Source: Gaiellasilicea sp963730405
Lineage (GTDB): Bacteria > Actinomycetota > Thermoleophilia > Gaiellales > Gaiellaceae
Direction: 5' to 3'
Length of the DNA stretch: 64,000 nucleotides
NCBI GenBank assembly: GCA_963730405.1
Contig: CAVSRW010000012.1
Coordinates: 124,001 to 188,000 of the forward strand
Shown here: piece by piece, positions 34,570 through 43,403 of the stretch
How positions within the stretch are numbered: the first letter of the stretch is position 1
Layout: every line of letters begins with the position of its first letter
The notes under the pieces: model-generated
What the model was told of the DNA's origin: nothing
Database searches by the model: none
What the model saw: only the letters and a program-made list of their open reading frames with translations
Translations under genes and position numbers: made by a program

Positions 34570-35948
34570 CGCGTCGCCGGTTCGAACCGCAGTTTCGCCA
34601 GGCTGCGCTCTTCCGGGACACGCGTTGGATAGTCACGCGTGAAGCAGGCGCGGCAGACCGAGCGCTCCGGCAGCCGCGTCGCGGCCTGCATCCCGTCGAG
34701 CGAGAGGTAGTGGAGCGACGTTGCGCCGATCAGCTCGCGCATCTGCTCGACCGAGCGGTGCGCGGCTGCGAGCTGCTCCTCGTCGGCCATGTCGATCCCG
34801 TAGAAGCAGGGTGCCACGATCGGGGGCGACGAGATCCGGACATGCACCTCCGCCGCGCCCGCCTCGAAGAGCATCCCGACAAGCTGCTGCATGGTCGAGC
34901 CGCGCACGATCGAGTCGTCGACGATCACGAGCCGCTTGCCGGCGACCTCGGCGAGCGGGTTGAACTTCATCCGGATCCCCTGGCGGCGCAGGTGCTCGTC
35001 CGGCTGGATGAACGTCCGGCCGACGTAGCGGTTCTTGATCAGCCCCTCGCTGTAGGGAATCCCGGACGCGCGTGTGAAACCGACCGCCGCCGGCGTGCCG
35101 GAGTCGGGAATCGGCATCACGAGGTCGGCCTCGACCGGCGACTCGGCGGCGAGGCGCTCGCCCATCCGCACGCGCACGCCGTGCACCTCGGCGCCGGCGA
35201 GTGTCGAGTCGGGGCGGGCGAAGTAGACATGCTCGAAGATGCAGAGCGCCTGCCGTCCCTCGGGCAGCGCTTGGACGGCATGGACGCCGTCCTCGTCGAT
35301 CACGAGCACCTCACCCGGACGGACGTCGCGCTCGTGGGTCGCCCCGATCAGGTCGAAGGCGCACGTCTCCGAGGCCACGACCCAGTCCTCACCGAGCCGG
35401 CCCAGCGCGAGCGGCCGGATTCCCTGCGGGTCGCGGAAGGCGAGCAGCTTGCCGTCCGAGAGCGCGACGACCGAGTAGGCGCCTTCGAGCCGGCCCATCG
35501 CGCGGGCGACGGCTTCAGCGAGCGGCGCCGGGTCGTTCGCGATCAGGGCCGCGATCGCCTCCGTATCCGAGGTCGCGCCGAGCGAGATCGCCTCCGTGGT
35601 GAGCGCAGCGCGAAGCTCGGTCGTGTTCGTCAGGTTCCCGTTGTGACCGAGCGCGATCGTGCGGGCGCGGCCGTGATGGACGAGGGGCTGCGCGTTCGCC
35701 CAGGCGTTCGCGCCCGTGGTCGAGTAGCGCGTGTGCCCGATCGCGACGTCGCCGGGCAGCGCCTGCAGCTTCTCCTCGTCGAAGACCTGCGCGACGAGGC
35801 CCATGTCGCGGAGCACGGTCAGCCGGCCGCGGTCCGAGACCGCGATCCCGGCCGCCTCCTGCCCGCGGTGCTGGAGCGCGAAGAGGCCGAAGTACGAGAG
35901 CCGCGCCACGTCGCGGTCGGCCGAGCGGATCCCGAAGACGCCGCACAT
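34566..35948 (-). CDS. purF: Amidophosphoribosyltransferase
   Basis: First committed step of purine synthesis: PRPP and glutamine to phosphoribosylamine. 460 residues. The mature N-terminal cysteine is present at once, MCGVFGIRSADRD, with no propeptide, so no cleavage beyond Met is needed. GHTRYSTTGANAWANAQPLV and LGHNGNLTNTTELR form the glutaminase site. GKRLVIVDDSIVRGSTMQQL is the PRPP loop. RSVCRACFTRDYP and other cysteines near the C-terminus suggest the iron-sulfur form. ATG 35948 shares one base with the purL stop (TGATG). Confidence 0.96.
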   Translation of the reverse strand: MCGVFGIRSADRDVARLSYFGLFALQHRGQEAAGIAVSDRGRLTVLRDMGLVAQVFDEEKLQALPGDVAIGHTRYSTTGANAWANAQPLVHHGRARTIALGHNGNLTNTTELRAALTTEAISLGATSDTEAIAALIANDPAPLAEAVARAMGRLEGAYSVVALSDGKLLAFRDPQGIRPLALGRLGEDWVVASETCAFDLIGATHERDVRPGEVLVIDEDGVHAVQALPEGRQALCIFEHVYFARPDSTLAGAEVHGVRVRMGERLAAESPVEADLVMPIPDSGTPAAVGFTRASGIPYSEGLIKNRYVGRTFIQPDEHLRRQGIRMKFNPLAEVAGKRLVIVDDSIVRGSTMQQLVGMLFEAGAAEVHVRISSPPIVAPCFYGIDMADEEQLAAAHRSVEQMRELIGATSLHYLSLDGMQAATRLPERSVCRACFTRDYPTRVPEERSLAKLRFEPATR

Positions 35949-38062
35949 CAGTTGTGCGCCTCCTGAAGGTCGTGGAGCGGGACGCCGAGTAGCGAATCGC
36001 CGCCGACGAAGCCCAGCCTGCGGATCGGGACGCCGCCGAGCCGGTCGGCCTGCTCCGGCGCGCAGGCGAGGATCGCCTGGCCGCCGCCCTCGCCGAACCA
36101 GGCGCGTGGATCGTCGGGCAGCTTCACGTCGGCGCCGACCCTCGAGTGGAGCGCGGCCTTCGCGAGCGCGACGGCGAGCCCACCCAGCGAGACGTCGTGG
36201 ACGAGGGAGCAGTGCGGCGCCGCGCGCCAGAGGAACTCGACGAGCGCGGCCTCCGCCTCGAGGTCGAGCCGAGCCGGGCGGCCGCCGACCTCGCCGAAGC
36301 GGGCCTGGTACTCGGATCCGGCCAGCGCGACCGGCGAGGCTCCGGCGAGCAGGACGACGTCGCCCTCGCGCCACGCCCCGGGCACGGTGCGCACGTCCTC
36401 GAGCAGCCCCACGCAGCCGACGACGGGTGTCGGGTCGATCGCGCGCCCGTCGGTCTCGTTGTAGAGCGAGACGTTGCCGGAGACGATCGGGACCCCGAGC
36501 GCCTCGCACGCCTCGGCCATCCCCTCGATCGACTCGACGAGCTCCCAGGCGATCGCGCCCTTCTCGGGGTTGCCGAAGTTGAGGCAGTCGGTGAGGCCCA
36601 GCGGCTCGGCACCCGTGCAGGCGACGTTCCGTGCCGCCTCGAGCACGGCGAGCCTGCCGCCGGTGCGCGGGTCGAGCCGGCCCATCCGTCCGGTGCCGTC
36701 GAGCGAGACCGCGAGGCCGCGGTAGCCGGGGCGGAGTCGTAGGACGGCGGCGTCGAGCCCGGGCCGCCGTACGGTGCGCGAGCCGACGAGGTGGTCGTAG
36801 CGCCTGTAGATCGACGCGCGGCTGCGGACGTTCTCGCCCGCGAGCAGCTCCACGAGCGCCTGCGCGTGCGGCGGCGCGTCGAGCGGACTTTGCAACAGAC
36901 TGTTGCTTTCCTCCCCGCGCGGCTTGGGCTCGACGCGGTAGCGCGGGCACTCGTCGGTGAGGAAGCGGGCCGGGATCTCGCCGACGACCTCGTCCTCCCA
37001 GAGCGCGCGCAGGAGGCCCGTGTCGGTCACCTCGCCGACCACGGCGTGGTGCAGCTCCCAGCGCTCGCAGACTGCGAGGACGGCGTCGAGCATCTGCGGC
37101 CGCACGACCGCGACCATCCGTTCCTGGCTCTCGGAGATCATCACCTCCCACGGCTCCATCCCCTCCTCCCGCAGCGGCACGGCGTCGAGCTGCAGGTCGA
37201 TCCCGCACTCGCGGGCCATCTCCGAGAGCGACGAGGCGAGACCGGCGGCGCCGCAGTCCTGCAGCGACTCGACCAGGCCCGACTCGACGAGCTCGACCGA
37301 GACCTCGATCAGCTTCTTGCCCGTGAAGGGATCCCCGACCTGGACTGTCGGGCGCTTGTCCGAGTCGTCCTCGCCGAGCTCCTGGCTCGCCAGCACGGAG
37401 GCGCCGCCGATCCCGTCGCGTCCGGTGGTGGCGCCGTAGACGACGACGAGGTTCCCGGGCCCGGTCGCGCCGGCGCGGGCGATCCGGTCGGCGGGCAGGA
37501 GGCCGACACACATCGCGTTCACGAGGACGTTGTCGCGGTAGGCCTCGTCGAAGACGGCTTCGCCGCCGACGGTCGGCACTCCGACCGAGTTCCCGTAGGC
37601 GCCGATTCCGGCGACCGCGCGGTCGAAACGCGGGTCGCCGGGCGCGAAGCGGAGCCCGTCGAGCAGCGCGATCGGCCGCGCGCCCATCGCGATGATGTCG
37701 CGCAGGATCCCACCGACGCCCGTGGCAGCTCCCTGGAACGGCTCGACCGCGGACGGATGGTTGTGGCTCTCGACCTTGAAGCAGACCGCCTCGCCGTCGC
37801 CGAGGTCGATCACGCCGGCGTTCTCACCGGGGCCCTGCAAGACGCGTTTCCCCTCTGAGGGAAGCCGTTTCAGCAGGAGGGCCGAATGCTTGTAGCCGCA
37901 GTGCTCCGACCAGAGCAAGGAGAAGACCGCCAGCTCGAAGTGGTTCGGCTCGCGTTCCAGCAGCTCGATGATGCGCTGCAGTTCCCCGTCGGTCAGTCCC
38001 AGCTCTCGATGGATTGGTGCGCGGTGGAGGGGCTGTTGGGCGGCCTGCGACAGGTGAGTCAG
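35948..38062 (-). CDS. purL: Phosphoribosylformylglycinamidine synthase II
   Basis: Small-type PurL that forms FGAM together with PurS and PurQ, whose genes are at 55663-56603. LLWSEHCGYKHSALLLKRLP and CFKVESHNHPSAVEPFQGAA are the signature segments, with LVVVYGATTGRDGIGGASVL and CSLVHDVSLGGLAVALAKAA later. The family N-terminus reads IHRELGLTDGELQRIIELLE up to about 38010, but no ATG or GTG is in frame upstream. CTG 38062 is in frame and is used here as a provisional start, giving 704 residues. A frameshift near 38065, where GTG 38072 lies out of frame, is equally likely. The core enzyme is intact. Confidence 0.92.
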   Translation of the reverse strand: MTHLSQAAQQPLHRAPIHRELGLTDGELQRIIELLEREPNHFELAVFSLLWSEHCGYKHSALLLKRLPSEGKRVLQGPGENAGVIDLGDGEAVCFKVESHNHPSAVEPFQGAATGVGGILRDIIAMGARPIALLDGLRFAPGDPRFDRAVAGIGAYGNSVGVPTVGGEAVFDEAYRDNVLVNAMCVGLLPADRIARAGATGPGNLVVVYGATTGRDGIGGASVLASQELGEDDSDKRPTVQVGDPFTGKKLIEVSVELVESGLVESLQDCGAAGLASSLSEMARECGIDLQLDAVPLREEGMEPWEVMISESQERMVAVVRPQMLDAVLAVCERWELHHAVVGEVTDTGLLRALWEDEVVGEIPARFLTDECPRYRVEPKPRGEESNSLLQSPLDAPPHAQALVELLAGENVRSRASIYRRYDHLVGSRTVRRPGLDAAVLRLRPGYRGLAVSLDGTGRMGRLDPRTGGRLAVLEAARNVACTGAEPLGLTDCLNFGNPEKGAIAWELVESIEGMAEACEALGVPIVSGNVSLYNETDGRAIDPTPVVGCVGLLEDVRTVPGAWREGDVVLLAGASPVALAGSEYQARFGEVGGRPARLDLEAEAALVEFLWRAAPHCSLVHDVSLGGLAVALAKAALHSRVGADVKLPDDPRAWFGEGGGQAILACAPEQADRLGGVPIRRLGFVGGDSLLGVPLHDLQEAHN

Positions 38063-38106
38063 TCTAGCCGGGAAGCACGACGGCAGCCGTCTCGTTGGAA
38101 CGTGTC

Positions 38107-39009
38107 GTGAGCCGCCGTCACCTGATCATGCTCGCGGCGCTGGCAGCGATCTGGGGCTCGTCCTTCATGTTCATCGAGATCTCGCTCCGCGACCTCGCGC
38201 CCTCGACGTTGATCCTGCTGCGGATGGTCTTCGGCGCGCTCGCGCTCGCGGTCTACGTGGTGCTCACGCGTAAGCCGGTCCGCGCCCTCCGGCCGTACGT
38301 GTGGCCGCTCGCCCTGCTCGGGGCGGTCAACACGGCCGTGCCGTTCTTCCTGATCGCCTGGGGCCAGCAGTACATCGACTCGGGCCTGGCTTCGATCTTC
38401 AACGCCTCGGCGCCGCTGTTCACGGCGCTCTTCGCGCTCGGGTACGACCGGAGCCAGCGGGCGACGGGTATGCGGCTCGCGGGAGTCCTGATCGGGTTCG
38501 CCGGTGTCGTTCTGCTCGTCGGCTTCGAGCTCACGGGCGGGGAGCGGGCGGTGGTGGGCGGGCTCGCGGTCGTCGCTGCGTCCGCCTGCTACGCGATCGG
38601 CGGCCTCTACGCGGGACGCCGGTTCGACGGTCTGCCTCCGTCTCTCCTCGCACTGGGCGGGCTCGTGTGGTCGACGATCTTCGTGGCCCCGGTCGGGCTG
38701 GCCCAGGCGAGCGCGCCGGGCTGGGACTCCCTGCTCTCGGTCCTCTACCTCGGCGGCGCCGCCACCGGTCTCGGGTACCTCCTCTACTTCGGTCTGATCG
38801 CCGGAGCGGGCGCCTCGAAGGCCGTCCTCGTCACGTTCCTCGTGCCCGCGCTCGCGCTCGTCTACGGCGCGGTCTTCCTCGACGAGGAGGTGACAGCGGT
38901 CGCGCTCGCCGGGCTCGCGCTCGTTCTCGCCGGGGTCGCGCTCGGCACCGGTGTGGTCGGGAGAAGCCGTCTGGCGCGCCGGGCGAGCGCCGCTAGCCTG
39001 ACTCGGTGA
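38107..39009 (+). CDS. EamA-domain transporter (DMT superfamily)
   Basis: 300 residues, ten predicted helices. LIMLAALAAIWGSSFMFIEI and FLIAWGQQYIDSGLASIFNA are typical of EamA repeat one; YLGGAATGLGYLLYFGLIAG and LVPALALVYGAVFLDEEVTA of repeat two. GTG 38107 is chosen; TTG 38095 is possible. The stop overlaps the start of a second DMT gene (GTGA). The pair may work as separate exporters or together. Divergent from purL. Confidence 0.88.
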   Translation: MSRRHLIMLAALAAIWGSSFMFIEISLRDLAPSTLILLRMVFGALALAVYVVLTRKPVRALRPYVWPLALLGAVNTAVPFFLIAWGQQYIDSGLASIFNASAPLFTALFALGYDRSQRATGMRLAGVLIGFAGVVLLVGFELTGGERAVVGGLAVVAASACYAIGGLYAGRRFDGLPPSLLALGGLVWSTIFVAPVGLAQASAPGWDSLLSVLYLGGAATGLGYLLYFGLIAGAGASKAVLVTFLVPALALVYGAVFLDEEVTAVALAGLALVLAGVALGTGVVGRSRLARRASAASLTR

Positions 39010-39911
39010 ACCGCTACTGGACGATGCTGCTGACGCTCGCCGCGGTGTGGGGCGCGTCGTATCTCTTCATCAAGGTCGCCGTCGACGAGATCGCGCCCGC
39101 GCCGATGATGGCCGTGCGGACGCTCATCGCCGCCGCCGTCCTGCTCGGCTACGTCGTCTGGCGGTTCGGCCGGGCTCGCGCGGTGCAGGAGCTGTGGGCG
39201 GCGTGGCGCCACTGCCTCGTCCTCGGGGTGCTGAACGCTGCGCTGCCGTTCTGGCTGATCGCGTGGGGCGAGCAGCACATCGACTCCGGCCTCGCCGCCG
39301 TCGTGCAGGCGTCGGTGCCGATCTTCAACGCGCTCCTCGTCCTGCGCTTCCTCCCGCACGAGCGGCTCAACCGCGTCCAGGCGATCGGGCTCGCGATCGG
39401 GCTCGCCGGCGTGGCGATCGTGACCGGGATCCACCCGGACGGCGGCAGCCTGGCGATCGTCGGCGCACTCGCCGTCGTCCTCTCCTCGCTCTCCTACGCC
39501 TCCGCGGGTGTCTACGGGCAGCGGGCCGTCTCGGGAACGGCCGGGCCGGTGCTCGCGGCGGGCTCGATGCTCGTCGGCGCCCTCATCCTGACGCCGTTCG
39601 CGCTCTTCCAGCTGCCGCAGGACGTCCCCTCCCTCGAGGCGACCGCCTCCGTGCTGGCGCTCTCGCTGCTCGGCACCGCGTTCGCCCAGCTCGTCCTCTT
39701 CCGGATGCTCGCGCTGCACGGCTCCGCGCGCCTGTCGCTCGTCACGTACCTGATGCCCGGCTTCGCGCTCGTGTACGGCGCGCTGATCCTCGACGAGCAG
39801 ATCACGGTGTCGATACTCGCCGGGCTGGCGCTGATCCTCGCCGGCGTCGCCCTCGCGTCGGGGGCGGTCCGGCTCCCGCGGCGCCGGGAGGCCGCCGCCG
39901 CCCGCCCGTGA
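39006..39911 (+). CDS. EamA-domain transporter (DMT superfamily), tandem paralogue
   Basis: 301 residues, ten predicted helices, clearly related to the gene before it: WTMLLTLAAVWGASYLFIKV, FWLIAWGEQHIDSGLAAVVQ and YLMPGFALVYGALILDEQIT align position by position. GTG 39006 overlaps the previous stop and its own stop overlaps the next GTG, so three genes form a coupled unit. The transported compound is unknown. Confidence 0.88.
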   Translation: MNRYWTMLLTLAAVWGASYLFIKVAVDEIAPAPMMAVRTLIAAAVLLGYVVWRFGRARAVQELWAAWRHCLVLGVLNAALPFWLIAWGEQHIDSGLAAVVQASVPIFNALLVLRFLPHERLNRVQAIGLAIGLAGVAIVTGIHPDGGSLAIVGALAVVLSSLSYASAGVYGQRAVSGTAGPVLAAGSMLVGALILTPFALFQLPQDVPSLEATASVLALSLLGTAFAQLVLFRMLALHGSARLSLVTYLMPGFALVYGALILDEQITVSILAGLALILAGVALASGAVRLPRRREAAAARP

Positions 39912-40414
39912 GCGTCTCGATCCGTCCGGCGGATGCCCGCGACGTCGACTTCCTGGTCGAGCTCTACTCCGACGAGGACGTGCGGCCGTTCCTCGCCGCG
40001 GCCGGCTCGTACGACCGCGACGGGATCGCGGCCAAGGTCGCGCAGGGGCAGGACGCCGGCGGTGTGATGATCGTCGAGCTCGACGGCGAGCGGGCCGGGG
40101 CGATGGCCTGGGAGCTGACGAACCGCCGCAGCGCGATCGTCCACGTCAGCGGCCTGGCGATCCATCCCGGCTTCCGCGGGCGGCGGCTCGCCGACGACGC
40201 GGCGCGGCTCTTCCAGCACCACCTCCTCCACGAGCGGGGCTTCCACCGGATCGAGCTCGAGATCTACGGCTTCAACGAACGGGCGCAGCGGCATGCGGAG
40301 CGGTCGGGATTCGTGCGCGAGGGCGTGAAGCGGAAGGCGTACCGCCGCGACGACGGCTGGGTCGACGGCGTCCTCTACGCGCTCGTCGCCGAGGATCTCG
40401 AGCCGCCGAGGTAG
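39908..40414 (+). CDS. GNAT-family N-acetyltransferase
   Basis: 168 residues. SIRPADARDVDFLVELYSDE begins the fold, VHVSGLAIHPGFRGRRLADD contains the acetyl-CoA pyrophosphate loop in the R-G-R-R-L form, and IELEIYGFNERAQRHAERSG and FVREGVKRKAYRRDDGWVDG are typical of RimJ/SpeG-like members. It probably acetylates a small amine or protein N-terminus. GTG 39908 overlaps the upstream DMT gene. Its end overlaps the convergent ArsR-type gene by 40 bases. Confidence 0.85.
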   Translation: MSVSIRPADARDVDFLVELYSDEDVRPFLAAAGSYDRDGIAAKVAQGQDAGGVMIVELDGERAGAMAWELTNRRSAIVHVSGLAIHPGFRGRRLADDAARLFQHHLLHERGFHRIELEIYGFNERAQRHAERSGFVREGVKRKAYRRDDGWVDGVLYALVAEDLEPPR

Positions 40415-41475
40415 CCGGCCAGCAAGTCGCCCGTCTGCGGCAGGTCGCTGCGGAGGCTGTACACCTTCTCGTCCTCGTCGCGGATCGTGACGAAGCCCGC
40501 TTGCCGGAGGATCGCGAGGTGGTGGTGCGCGGTCGACTTCGCGAGGCCGAGCTCGCCGGCCGCCTCGCTGAGCGTCATCGGCCCGTCGCTCAGCCGTCGC
40601 AGGAGCTTGAGCCGGCCCTCGTCGCCGAGCGCCTTGTAGACGCGCGCAACCTCTGCCGGCGACGTGACGTCGTCGGCCGCCGGCGCGATCGGGTAGCAGA
40701 AGATCTTCGTGCTCTTGTGCTCCCAGAGGATCACCCAGGGTCGCATGAACCAGCTCGGGAAGAAGACGAGCGTGCGGATCGCGGGCGGCGGCGTGTACTG
40801 GTAGCCGCGGGTCGCGAGCTCGACCAGCTGCTCGGGCGAGTGCCGCTTTGCAAGCGCGCGCTTGGCCTCTGCGTCGCGCTCGGCGGCCTCGCGCCACTCG
40901 GCCTCGTGCGGCCGGAACACGTGCTCGTACCAGCGCGGGAGCAGGCCGTTGATCCGCCGCTTCAGCTCGAGCCCGTCCATCTGCAGCATCGCCCGGTAGA
41001 GCTCGTGCTTGTCCGACCACTCGGCGATCGCCTCCAGGATCTGGTCGATCGCCGCCGCGTCGCCCTGTGCGGCTGCCTCGGCGATCGCAGGCGCGACGTA
41101 ATTCGAGCTCGTGTCGAAGTGCCCGAAGAGATGGAGCTTCAACTCGACGGGGTCGAGCTGCTCGAGGCGGGCCATGAACGCCGCGAACGTGCGCGGTGCC
41201 GGAAGCTCGTAGACGATCCCGAGCAGGTGGGCGGCGAGCTTCATGTCGCCGAGCCGCAGCGTCTCCACCTCCTCGCGCAGGGCGGCGGGAATCGTCTCGA
41301 GCCGCGCCCGAAGCCACTCGCCACCGAGGTCGAAGGTGTCGTGGTCGGCGCGGTCGGCGACGGCGCAGATGCTCATCAGCACCTCCGCCGCTTCGGCGAC
41401 GTCGATCTCGACCGCGATCGCCGCCCGACGGTTGAGATCGAGCACGGGGGAGCGCTTGTTCTGTTCGACAGCCAT
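40375..41475 (-). CDS. ArsR-type regulator with large N-terminal domain
   Basis: 366 residues from ATG 41475; a GTG-type extension to 41499 is possible. Residues 1 to about 270 form a helical domain that I do not recognise by name (LNRRAAIAVEIDVAEAAEVL, PRWYEHVFRPHEAEWREAAE, FFPSWFMRPWVILWE). The C-terminal winged helix is ArsR-like: VARVYKALGDEGRLKLLRRL, MTLSEAAGELGLAKSTAHHH, LAILRQAGFVTIRDEDEKVY. No metal-binding cysteine pair is seen in the winged helix. A palindrome overlapping the promoter at 41509-41543 between it and the divergent small gene is the likely operator. Confidence 0.8.
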   Translation of the reverse strand: MAVEQNKRSPVLDLNRRAAIAVEIDVAEAAEVLMSICAVADRADHDTFDLGGEWLRARLETIPAALREEVETLRLGDMKLAAHLLGIVYELPAPRTFAAFMARLEQLDPVELKLHLFGHFDTSSNYVAPAIAEAAAQGDAAAIDQILEAIAEWSDKHELYRAMLQMDGLELKRRINGLLPRWYEHVFRPHEAEWREAAERDAEAKRALAKRHSPEQLVELATRGYQYTPPPAIRTLVFFPSWFMRPWVILWEHKSTKIFCYPIAPAADDVTSPAEVARVYKALGDEGRLKLLRRLSDGPMTLSEAAGELGLAKSTAHHHLAILRQAGFVTIRDEDEKVYSLRSDLPQTGDLLAGYLGGSRSSATSA

Positions 41476-41508
41476 GGAACGCACGCAGCGTACTCGCATT
41501 CAAAGCGC

Positions 41509-41543
41509 TTGACAAGGGAGATGTCGTTCGATAACTTTCGAAC
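41509..41543 (+). promoter_or_regulatory. Promoter with overlapping operator palindrome for the 67-residue ORF
   Basis: TTGACA at 41509-41514, a 17-base spacer and TAACTT at 41532-41537. An inverted repeat GTTCG (41526-41530) and CGAAC (41539-41543) brackets the -10 element. The stretch is A/T-richer than its surroundings. It lies between the ArsR-type gene and the small gene, fitting repression by that regulator. Confidence 0.65.
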
Positions 41544-41575
41544 AGATCAAGTACGTCGAACGCGTTAGGAGCCAC

Positions 41576-41779
41576 ATGTACCCCGCCGACTTTGTCTCCC
41601 ACGTCACCCACGACCGGCAGCAGGACCGGCTTGCCGCTGCTGCCGTGCACCGGCTCGTCTCCGCGAGCCCGGCCCGCGTCAGGATCGCGCGCACCCTCCG
41701 GCGCGCGGCGGACCGGCTCGACACGGCCACAGCCGTGACGACTCCGGTGCGAAGCGCGATCCCCGGCGGCGGCTGCTAG
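41576..41779 (+). CDS. Small basic protein, likely ArsR-regulated
   Basis: 67 residues, ATG 41576 with a clear ribosome site (TAGGAG). MYPADFVSHVTHDRQQDRLA is followed by a basic helical stretch, VRIARTLRRAADRLDTATAV, and the end SAIPGGGC with a terminal cysteine. No family is recognised. A good promoter with operator lies upstream and a perfect terminator hairpin covers the stop, so this is a one-gene transcription unit and very likely real. Confidence 0.72.
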   Translation: MYPADFVSHVTHDRQQDRLAAAAVHRLVSASPARVRIARTLRRAADRLDTATAVTTPVRSAIPGGGC

Positions 41780-41793
41780 AGCCGCCGCCGGGG
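41761..41793 (+). terminator. Hairpin terminator over the stop of the 67-residue ORF
   Basis: Perfect 14-base arms (CCCCGGCGGCGGCT and complement) around GCTAG, which contains the stop codon TAG. Very GC-rich stem, no T-run. It also ends one base before the stop of the convergent hydrolase gene. Confidence 0.75.
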
Positions 41794-41794
41794 C

Positions 41795-42613
41795 TCAGTG
41801 CCCCTGGGCCTCGAGCAGGAACTCGAGCAGGATCGGGTTGACGAGCTCGGGGCTCCGGATGTCGGGTCTGTGCCCTCCGCCGGGGATCAGCTCGAACCGC
41901 GCATCCGGCAGTTCGCCTGCGATCGCGCGGGCGATCGAGACCGGTACCGGGACGTCGTCCTCGCCGTGGACGATGAGGGTCGGGCACGCGACGCGGCCGA
42001 GCAGGCGGGCCGGCGTGATCCAGTCGAGCTCGAGCTCCTGGTCGGCGACGACGTCCGGCGTCGCGTCGAGGCCGATCGCGATCATCTCCTCGATCACCGA
42101 GTCGGAGCCCGGTTCGGTGAAGACCGCGTGCATGAACGGCACGATGAAGCCGGGCCAGTCGTCCCGCCAGCGCTGCAGCCGGTTCGGGTCGGGCGGGGAC
42201 GGGGCCGGCTCGAGCCGCATGTAAGGGGCGATCGCGGTGATGCGCGTCACGCGCTGCGGGTGGTCCGTCGCGAGCAGCACTGCGGCGTTGAGCCCGCGGG
42301 ACGCCGTCACGATTGCCGCGTGCGGCACGCCCGCGGCGTCCATTGCCGCCAGCGCATCGGCCGCGTGGAGCGGAAAGTCGTAGCCGTGCGCCGGCCGGTC
42401 GCTCGCTCCCGCGCCGCGCGGGTCGAAGGTGATGACGGTGGCATGTTGCTCGAGTGCCTCGACCTGGTGGCCGACGACGCGGGCGTCGACGAGGTTCCAG
42501 GTGGGGACGAAGACGATGCTCGGACCCGCGTCTCCGTATCGGCTCCAGGCGATGCGCGTCCCGTCCGCGCTCGCCGCGAGACCGCGCTCGCGAGGCTGCG
42601 GCGCCGGGATCAC
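41795..42613 (-). CDS. Alpha/beta hydrolase
   Basis: 272 residues, GTG 42613. GTRIAWSRYGDAGPSIVFVP and ITFDPRGAGASDRPAHGYDF are the oxyanion-side segments. The nucleophile elbow is VTASRGLNAAVLLA, with the serine in A-S-R-G in place of the usual GxSxG. VACPTLIVHGEDDVPVPVSI carries the acid, and GGGHRPDIRSPELVNPIL the histidine. A complete triad is therefore likely. The altered elbow resembles a group of hydrolases linked to adenylate-cyclase-type regulators. The substrate is unknown. Confidence 0.82.
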   Translation of the reverse strand: MIPAPQPRERGLAASADGTRIAWSRYGDAGPSIVFVPTWNLVDARVVGHQVEALEQHATVITFDPRGAGASDRPAHGYDFPLHAADALAAMDAAGVPHAAIVTASRGLNAAVLLATDHPQRVTRITAIAPYMRLEPAPSPPDPNRLQRWRDDWPGFIVPFMHAVFTEPGSDSVIEEMIAIGLDATPDVVADQELELDWITPARLLGRVACPTLIVHGEDDVPVPVSIARAIAGELPDARFELIPGGGHRPDIRSPELVNPILLEFLLEAQGH

Positions 42614-42630
42614 GCGGCGATCCTACGCCG

Positions 42631-43348
42631 CTAGTGGGCTTTGAGGAAGCCCTCGACGAGGGCTTTCGCGCGAGCGGAGCCTTCGACCAGGCCGATGCCG
42701 TGCGCGGCCCCGGGCAGGAGCTCGAGCCGCTTGTCCTTCGCGGCGGCGGCGCGGTGGAGCGCCGTCGCGTCCTCGGAGAAGTCGTAGCCGCCGTTGTCGT
42801 CGTCGGTCGCCGCGAGGTAGAGCACCGGCACGCGCAGCTTCGGGCCGGCCTTGACGCCGTCCATGCCGCGATAGCGGGCCGGTGAGGAGACGCTGACGAC
42901 GCCTGCGAGCGGCGGCGTCACGTTCGCGCCGGCAACGACGGCGGCGATCCCGCCCATCGAGGCGCCGACGACGAAGATCTTCCGCTTGCCCAGCTGCCGC
43001 AGCGCCTTCGCGGCCGCCGCGATGTCCTGGACATACCGGTACTGGCCCGACGACGGGCGTGTCGGAGAAGCCGTAGCCGCGGAAGTCGATCGGGAAGACG
43101 AAGTAGCCTCGCGCCGCGAGCCGCTTCGCGTACGGCAGCCAGTCGCAGAGGTCGCCCTCTGACTGGTGCGTCAGGATCACTGCGGTGGTGCCCTTGCCGA
43201 ACCGATGGCCGACGAGCTTCGTCCCGTCGGCGGCGTGGAACCAGAGCTCGCCGCCCCGGACGCAGTCGTGCTGGGCCCGCTGCGGCGCCGCGCCGGCCGT
43301 CGAGGCGGCGACGGCGAGCAGCGCGGCGAGGAGCAGGAGGCGTCTCAC
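42631..43348 (-). CDS. Exported alpha/beta hydrolase (one frameshift near 43055)
   Basis: About 239 residues. GTG 43348 gives VRRLLLLAALLAVAASTAGA, a signal peptide. AVILTHQSEGDLCDWLPYAK and FPIDFRGYGFSDTPVVG are followed, after removing one G near 43055, by QYRYVQDIAAAAKALRQLGK and VVGASMGGIAAVVAGA, which holds the GxSxG serine. LYLAATDDDNGGYDF and LPGAAHGIGLVEGSARAKAL supply the acid and histidine. It resembles dienelactone-hydrolase-like secreted esterases. It is divergent from the PadR gene; the palindrome between them suggests regulation by PadR. Confidence 0.78.
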
Positions 43349-43378
43349 GGTCCAACGTCTACCAGGGCTGCTATGACA

Positions 43379-43392
43379 TGTCAACTTTGACA
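43379..43392. promoter_or_regulatory. PadR-type operator palindrome
   Basis: TGTCAACTTTGACA, six-base arms with a two-base centre, 12 bases before the PadR start and 31 bases before the start of the divergent hydrolase. Flanking bases extend imperfectly (atgaca and ggtac). PadR proteins bind such ATGT-type dyads. Confidence 0.6.
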
Positions 43393-43403
43393 GGTACGCA
43401 GTC

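Noticed and set aside
40501..41568. Plus-strand frame of 355 codons opposite the ArsR-type gene
   Set aside because: No recognisable motif, composition of an antisense shadow; promoter, operator and small gene lie within its end.
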